This document shows positions 7,384 through 11,137 of a DNA stretch of 11,137 nt, piece by piece; position 1 is the stretch's first letter, and every line of letters starts with the position of its first letter. The notes beneath the pieces are model-generated. The model searched no databases, was not told where the DNA came from, and saw only the letters and a list, made by a program, of their open reading frames with translations. A program made the position numbers and the translations under genes. Source of the DNA: Gordonia sp. (in: high G+C Gram-positive bacteria) (lineage in GTDB: Bacteria > Actinomycetota > Actinomycetes > Mycobacteriales > Mycobacteriaceae); contig JASLJL010000177.1 in the NCBI GenBank assembly GCA_030152405.1, forward strand, positions 1-11,137, in the 5' to 3' direction.

Positions 7384-7389
7384 CTCCTC
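7384..7389 (-). promoter_or_regulatory. Shine-Dalgarno for the 34 kDa-like gene
   Basis: GAGGAG on the minus strand, 7 bases before the ATG at 7376. It selects this start over the in-frame ATG at 7409. Confidence 0.8.
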
Positions 7390-7433
7390 ACGCGTCGAAC
7401 TCGCTTCATCGGTCGTTCCGACGAACGCAGTCC

Positions 7434-7442
7434 ACGCTAATA
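7434..7442 (-). promoter_or_regulatory. Possible -10 region for the 34 kDa-like/perM transcript
   Basis: The minus strand reads TATTAGCGT, which offers TAGCGT (TANNNT) or TATTAG as a -10. Transcription would start about 50-55 bases before the ATG at 7376, leaving a leader with a good ribosome site. No convincing -35 is seen. This is the most AT-rich part of the 111-base gap after the acetoacetyl-CoA synthetase gene. Confidence 0.35.
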
Positions 7443-7460
7443 CACGTCGACTGAGAGAGT

Positions 7461-7477
7461 CCGGCACGCGTGGCCGG
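7461..7477 (-). terminator. Weak hairpin after the acetoacetyl-CoA synthetase gene
   Basis: A 5-bp stem CCGGC/GCCGG with a 7-base loop begins about 10 bases after the stop at 7488. It is short and no T-tract follows (ACTCTCTC), so it may slow transcription at most. Confidence 0.25.
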
Positions 7478-7487
7478 GCGCTCCCGC

Positions 7488-9422
7488 TCAGGCCCGGTGA
7501 GCGCGGCCCTGTTCGGCGTACCACGCGACGAGCGAATAGTCGTCCACCGACTTCGGGTCGACGTTCACCTCCGTGCGGCCGGCGAGAATCGCCGTCACCG
7601 GCACTTCGAGCTTCTTGCCCGTGCGGGTGTGCGGGATGCCGGGCGCCTCGATCACCTCGTCGGGCACGTGCCTCGCGGACAACCGAGTCTTGACCTCCGA
7701 CGCGATGCGCGCGGTCAGCTCGTTCGTCAGTTCGGCGCCGGGGACGAGAGTCACGAACAACGGCATCCAGTAGTCTCCGCCGGGACCGTCCACGCCGAGG
7801 ACGAACGCCTCCGCGATCTCGTCGATGCCCTCGACCACCTCGTAGATGTCGGCCGAACCCATGCGGATGCCGTTGCGGTTCAACGTGGCATCGCTGCGGC
7901 CGTGGATGATCAGCGACCCGCGATCGGTCACCGTGACCCAGTCGCCGTGCCGCCACACCGTCGGCACGTCGGCCGCGTCCCACTCGTGCGCGAAGTAGGC
8001 CTTCCGGTACCGCTCGCCGTCCGGGTCGTCCCAGAAGTGGACGGGCATCGACGGCATCGGTGCGGTCACCACCATCTCCCCCACCTCGCCGACGAGGGGA
8101 TCGCCCTGCGGCGACCAACTCTCCAGGGCGACGCCCAGGTAGCGGACCGAGAGTTCGCCTGCGACCACCGGCACCCCCGTCGATCCGCCCGCGAAGGCCG
8201 ACACCACGTCGGTGCCGCCGCTGATCGAGGAGATCGGCAGACCGGAGGCGACGTTCGCGTCCACCCAGGTGAACAGGTCGGCCGCCAACGTCGAGCCGGT
8301 GCTGCCGAGAGTCCGCAACGCCGACAGGTCGTGGTCGGTCCCGGGCGACAGCCCGGCCTTGCGCGACGCCTGCAGCTGGCCCGGACTCGTGCCGAAGTAC
8401 GTGACCTTCTCCGCCTCGACGATCCGCCACAGCGTGTCGGCGTCCGGGTGGAGCGGTGATCCGCTGTAGGTCACGATCCGCGCGCCGACGAGCAGCCCGG
8501 CGACTTGAAAGTTCCACATCATCCAGCTCAGCGCCGTCTGCCAGAAGAACACCGAGTCGGGCCCGAGGTCGGCGTGCAGTCCAGCCGACTTGAGGTGTTC
8601 GAGCACCACACCGCCGTGGCCGTGGACGATGCCCTTCGGCTTGCCCGTGGTCCCGGACGAGAAGAGGACCCAGAGGGGATGATCGAACGGGACCTTCACC
8701 GGTTCGACCGGCGCCGATCGGTCGGCGATCGCGTCCGCCCAGGCCGACGCGCCGTCCATCGGCTCGCCGACGACGATGTGCGTCGACACCCCGAGGAGTC
8801 GGGCGAGTTCGGCCGAGTCGGCGCGCTTGTCGACGGCCTTGCCGTTGTACCGGTACCCGGACGAGGACACGAGCACCGTCGGACGCAGCTGGGCGAGACG
8901 TCCGGCCGCGCCCTCGGGCGCATAGTCCTGGCCGCAGCCCGACCACAGGGCGCCGAGCGATGCGGTCGCGAGGAACGCGATCACCGTCTCCGGGATGTCG
9001 GGCAGGTAGGCGGCGACGACGTCGCCGCGACCGACGCCGGCCTCCGACAGCGTCTTCGCGACGGCGCCGACCAGCCCGGGAAGGTCGGCCCACGCGATCT
9101 CCGTGCGAGTGCCGTCTTCACTGAGACCGACGATCGCGGCGCCGTCCTGCCCCGCGTGGGCGAGGACCACGTCGACGTAGTTGAGCTCGACGTTCGGGAA
9201 CCACCTGGCGCCCGGCATCGCCGCGTCGGCGAGTACCGCGTCCTCACCGTCGGCCAACTGCGACGCGGCGACCGAGTCGAGCTCGAAGTAGTCCCACACG
9301 GCGCGCCAGAATCCGGGGACGTCGGCGACCGACTGCTCCCACAACGCCGAGTAGTCGGTGAGATCGCGGCCGACACGCTCTCCGTAGACAGCCGCGAACC
9401 GGGACATACGCGAGTCGGTCAC
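7488..9422 (-). CDS. Acetoacetyl-CoA synthetase (acetoacetate-CoA ligase)
   Basis: A 644-residue ANL-superfamily enzyme that activates acetoacetate with ATP and CoA, feeding ketone bodies and leucine- or fatty-acid-derived acetoacetate into acetyl-CoA or polymer synthesis. The N-terminus has the ACS-like cap (FWRAVWDYFEL). The ATP-binding P-loop is FSSGTTGKPKG (254-264). SISGGTDVVSAF and the hinge-region LIIHGRSDATLNRNGIRMGS follow; the RMGSADIYEVVE variant is characteristic of acetoacetate ligases. The C-terminal catalytic lysine is Lys603 in RTGKKLEVP, the site often acetylated in this superfamily. GTG at 9422 overlaps the stop of the acyl-CoA synthetase (GTGA); ATG at 9407 would give 639 residues and has no better ribosome site. 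Length is normal. Substrate preference is inferred from the family. Confidence 0.92.
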   Translation of the reverse strand: MTDSRMSRFAAVYGERVGRDLTDYSALWEQSVADVPGFWRAVWDYFELDSVAASQLADGEDAVLADAAMPGARWFPNVELNYVDVVLAHAGQDGAAIVGLSEDGTRTEIAWADLPGLVGAVAKTLSEAGVGRGDVVAAYLPDIPETVIAFLATASLGALWSGCGQDYAPEGAAGRLAQLRPTVLVSSSGYRYNGKAVDKRADSAELARLLGVSTHIVVGEPMDGASAWADAIADRSAPVEPVKVPFDHPLWVLFSSGTTGKPKGIVHGHGGVVLEHLKSAGLHADLGPDSVFFWQTALSWMMWNFQVAGLLVGARIVTYSGSPLHPDADTLWRIVEAEKVTYFGTSPGQLQASRKAGLSPGTDHDLSALRTLGSTGSTLAADLFTWVDANVASGLPISSISGGTDVVSAFAGGSTGVPVVAGELSVRYLGVALESWSPQGDPLVGEVGEMVVTAPMPSMPVHFWDDPDGERYRKAYFAHEWDAADVPTVWRHGDWVTVTDRGSLIIHGRSDATLNRNGIRMGSADIYEVVEGIDEIAEAFVLGVDGPGGDYWMPLFVTLVPGAELTNELTARIASEVKTRLSARHVPDEVIEAPGIPHTRTGKKLEVPVTAILAGRTEVNVDPKSVDDYSLVAWYAEQGRAHRA

Positions 9423-11065
9423 CGGCCGAGTCCCAGGAACTCGATGGACTTCTCGCGCATCTCCACTTTTCGAACCTTGCCGGTCACCGTCATCGGGAAC
9501 TCTTCCACCACGTGGACGTACTTCGGGATCTTGTGCCGCGAGATGTGACCCGACGCGAACTCGCGCACGGCGTCGGCGTCCAGGTCCGGCGCACCGTCCC
9601 GGAGCCGGATCCACGCCATCAGCTCCTCGCCGTAGTGCGCGTCCGGAACGCCGACCACCTGGGCGTCCAGAATGTCCGGGTGGGTGTAGAGGAACTCCTC
9701 GATCTCGCGCGGATAAATGTTCTCGCCGCCGCGGATCACCATGTCCTTGATGCGACCGGTGATCCGGACGTAACCGTTGTCGCCCATCACGCCGAGGTCG
9801 CCCGTGCGCATCCATCCGTGCTCGTCGATCGCGTCGGCGGTCTTGTCCGGTTCGTTCCAGTAGCCCTGCATCACCGAGTACCCGCGGGTGCAGAACTCTC
9901 CGGTCTCGCCGCGCGGAAGCACCTCCCGAGTGATCGGGTCGACGATCTTGATCTCCAGATGCGGCCCGACCCGTCCGACGGTCCCGACCCGCAGATCCAG
10001 TTCGTCATCGGAGCGGGTCTGCGTCGAGACCGGACTCGTCTCGGTCATGCCGTAACAGATCGACACCTCCGACATGTTCATCTCGCCGATCACCCGGCGC
10101 ATCACCGCCTCCGGGCACGGCGATCCGGCCATGATCCCCGTCCGCAACGACGACAAGTCGTAGGAAGCACTTGGCTCCGCCGGCCCGCTCGCTCCGCTCC
10201 CGGCGCCGGAGTCGAGAAGCGCGAGCTCCGCGATGAACATCGTCGGCACCCCGTAGAGGCTGGTGCAGCGGTACTTCTCGACGGCCGCGAGCGCTGTCGC
10301 CGGGTCGAACGCCGGACCCGGGATCACCATCGCCGAACCGTGCGAGATCGCCGCCAGGTTCCCCATCACCATGCCGAAGCAGTGGTAGAACGGCACCGGC
10401 AGACAGATCCGGTCGGCCTCGGTGTAGTTCACCAGCTCCCCCACGAGGAAACCGTTGTTGCCGATGTTGGCGTGCGACAGCGTGACACCCTTCGGCGACC
10501 CCGTGGTGCCGGACGTGTACTGAATGTTGATCGCGTCGTCTGCATGCAGACCGGCCGCGATCTCGTCAACGGCCGCGAGCTCCTCGGCCGTCGGCTCGGT
10601 GAGCAACGACGCGAACTCGTCCGACTCGAACAGCACCACCTGGCGGAGCCCGGGGACCTGATCGCGAACGTCGTCGAGCATGACGGCGTACTCGGAGTCC
10701 CGGAACTTCTCCGCGGCGAGCACCACCGTCGTCCCCGACTGCCCGAGCACGTAGGCGAGCTCGTGCCTGCGGTACGCGGGATTGATCACGACCAGGACCG
10801 CGCCGATCTCGGCGGCCGCGAACTGCGTGAGCACCCACTCGAACCGGTTCGGCGACCACAGGCCCACGCGGTCGCCCGCGGCCACCCCGAGTCGCAGCAG
10901 CCCGGCGGCCAGCGCTCGAACGTCCCGACGGAACTCGGTGTACGTCCACTGCCGGTCGACGGTCGCGTCGATCAACGCGATCGAATCACCGAAGGCGTCC
11001 GTCGTCGAGGCGAGAGTCGCCCCGATCGTGCCGGTCAGCAGCGCGGGCGCGGCCGCCCCGCGCGC
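9419..11065 (-). CDS. AMP-binding acyl-CoA synthetase (FadD/ACSF2-like), 5' end disrupted
   Basis: A fatty-acid or medium-chain acid CoA ligase that forms an acyl-adenylate and then the CoA thioester. Motifs: YTSGTTGSPKG (P-loop, about 10488-10522), CYGMTETSPVS, GYWNEPDKT, WMRTGDLG, the hinge RITGRIKDMVIRGGENIYP, and the C-terminal catalytic Lys in TVTGKVRK. The frame is open for 549 codons but has no ATG. The first usable start, TTG 10975, gives 518 residues and drops about 30 homologous residues (RGAAAPALL, TIGATLASTTDAF). Reading upstream, TAG (11066-11068) stands where relatives of this family often have Tyr in SY-x-RG. Residues encoded at about 10163-10210 look like a Gly/Ser/Ala insertion. 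It is coupled to the acetoacetyl-CoA synthetase by GTGA. The exact chain length accepted is unknown. Confidence 0.88.
   Translation of the reverse strand, partial: ARGAAAPALLTGTIGATLASTTDAFGDSIALIDATVDRQWTYTEFRRDVRALAAGLLRLGVAAGDRVGLWSPNRFEWVLTQFAAAEIGAVLVVINPAYRRHELAYVLGQSGTTVVLAAEKFRDSEYAVMLDDVRDQVPGLRQVVLFESDEFASLLTEPTAEELAAVDEIAAGLHADDAINIQYTSGTTGSPKGVTLSHANIGNNGFLVGELVNYTEADRICLPVPFYHCFGMVMGNLAAISHGSAMVIPGPAFDPATALAAVEKYRCTSLYGVPTMFIAELALLDSGAGSGASGPAEPSASYDLSSLRTGIMAGSPCPEAVMRRVIGEMNMSEVSICYGMTETSPVSTQTRSDDELDLRVGTVGRVGPHLEIKIVDPITREVLPRGETGEFCTRGYSVMQGYWNEPDKTADAIDEHGWMRTGDLGVMGDNGYVRITGRIKDMVIRGGENIYPREIEEFLYTHPDILDAQVVGVPDAHYGEELMAWIRLRDGAPDLDADAVREFASGHISRHKIPKYVHVVEEFPMTVTGKVRKVEMREKSIEFLGLGR
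10163..10210 (-). repeat. GC-rich palindromic in-frame insertion in the acyl-CoA synthetase
   Basis: About 16 codons encode a flexible run (SGAGSGASGPAEPSAS) between ELALLD and YDLSSLRTG, where family members usually have a much shorter link. The DNA includes GGAGCGGAGCGAGCGGGCC and imperfect inverted arms (GGCTCCGCCGG against CCGGCGCCGGAG). This resembles the short GAGCGGAGCGAGCGG-type dispersed repeats of GC-rich bacteria. The family comparison is from memory. Confidence 0.5.
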
Positions 11066-11137
11066 CTACGAGGCGTTCTCTGAGTACGGAGGCTACACCC
11101 AGGGTTTAAACAGAATCGGAGAAGAGAACTGATTTAA
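11066..11137. other. Terminal segment with different composition, frame of synthetase lost
   Basis: These 72 bases are 34/72 G+C (47%), and the last 37 only 13/37 (35%), well below the rest of the window. The minus strand has in-frame TAGs at 11066-11068 and 11093-11095 and no ATG for the synthetase. The + strand reads 22 open codons (…YEAFSEYGGYTQGLNRIGEE…) to TGA at 11130-11132, with codons such as TTA, AGA and GGA that are rare elsewhere here. GTTTAAAC at 11104-11111 is an 8-base palindrome. It may be a true upstream region, a junction with other DNA, or an assembly or vector artefact. Confidence 0.5.

Noticed and set aside
7377..7409. Start of the 34 kDa-like protein at the ATG at 7409
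   Set aside because: It would add an Arg-rich peptide and place the strong GAGGAG inside the coding region. The ATG at 7376 is correctly spaced from that site.
11049..11056. GCGGCCGC (NotI site) near the end as a sign of a cloning junction
   Set aside because: It encodes part of an Ala-rich stretch in frame with the synthetase and is common in GC-rich DNA; alone it is not evidence of vector.
9512..11083. Long + strand open frame (523 codons) opposite the acyl-CoA synthetase
   Set aside because: Low-complexity Arg/His/Asp-rich translation, antisense to a gene with all the ANL motifs.

Overview
The window is GC-rich actinobacterial DNA, most likely from a mycolic-acid bacterium of the order Mycobacteriales (a Gordonia-like genome is my best guess). 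The grounds are strong third-position G/C, GTG starts, 4-base stop/start overlaps, and a gene order matching M. tuberculosis Rv0954-Rv0957 (34 kDa antigen homologue, PerM, PurN, PurH). That synteny is recalled knowledge; no search was run.

Layout. Positions 2-1793 (+ strand) hold the end of a GntR-type regulator, an ABC ATPase and a six-helix permease, each joined by an ATGA overlap: a YtrA/YtrB-like export or stress cassette. A 74-base near-palindrome (1797-1870) fills the space before the convergent minus-strand genes. Reading the minus strand from right to left: an acyl-CoA synthetase (9419 to about 11065, 5' end disrupted) overlaps an acetoacetyl-CoA synthetase (7488-9422). After a 111-base gap with a possible promoter come a Gln/Tyr/Gly-rich four-helix membrane protein (6384-7376), a PerM/DUF6350 membrane protein (4931-6361), purN (4181-4813), purH (2619-4184) and a TauE/SafE-type transporter (1866-2615).

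How the genes work together. The two ligases activate fatty acids and acetoacetate as CoA thioesters, probably in a short catabolic operon. The 34 kDa-like protein and PerM belong to families linked in mycobacteria to division and envelope maintenance. PurN and PurH carry out formyl transfers and the closing step of IMP synthesis. A TANNNT -10 element sits 7 bases before the purN GTG, so purN-purH (and perhaps the transporter) may be read from a leaderless mRNA separate from the division genes.

I see no CRISPR array, rRNA, tRNA, transposase or phage gene. Most of the window is ordinary core genome. The points worth a second look are the near-palindrome at 1797-1870, the leaderless purN promoter, the prion-like tails of the 34 kDa-like protein, a repeat-like in-frame insertion in the acyl-CoA synthetase, and the last 72 bases, where composition drops and the synthetase frame is broken by stops. 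I found no convincing new multi-gene system.
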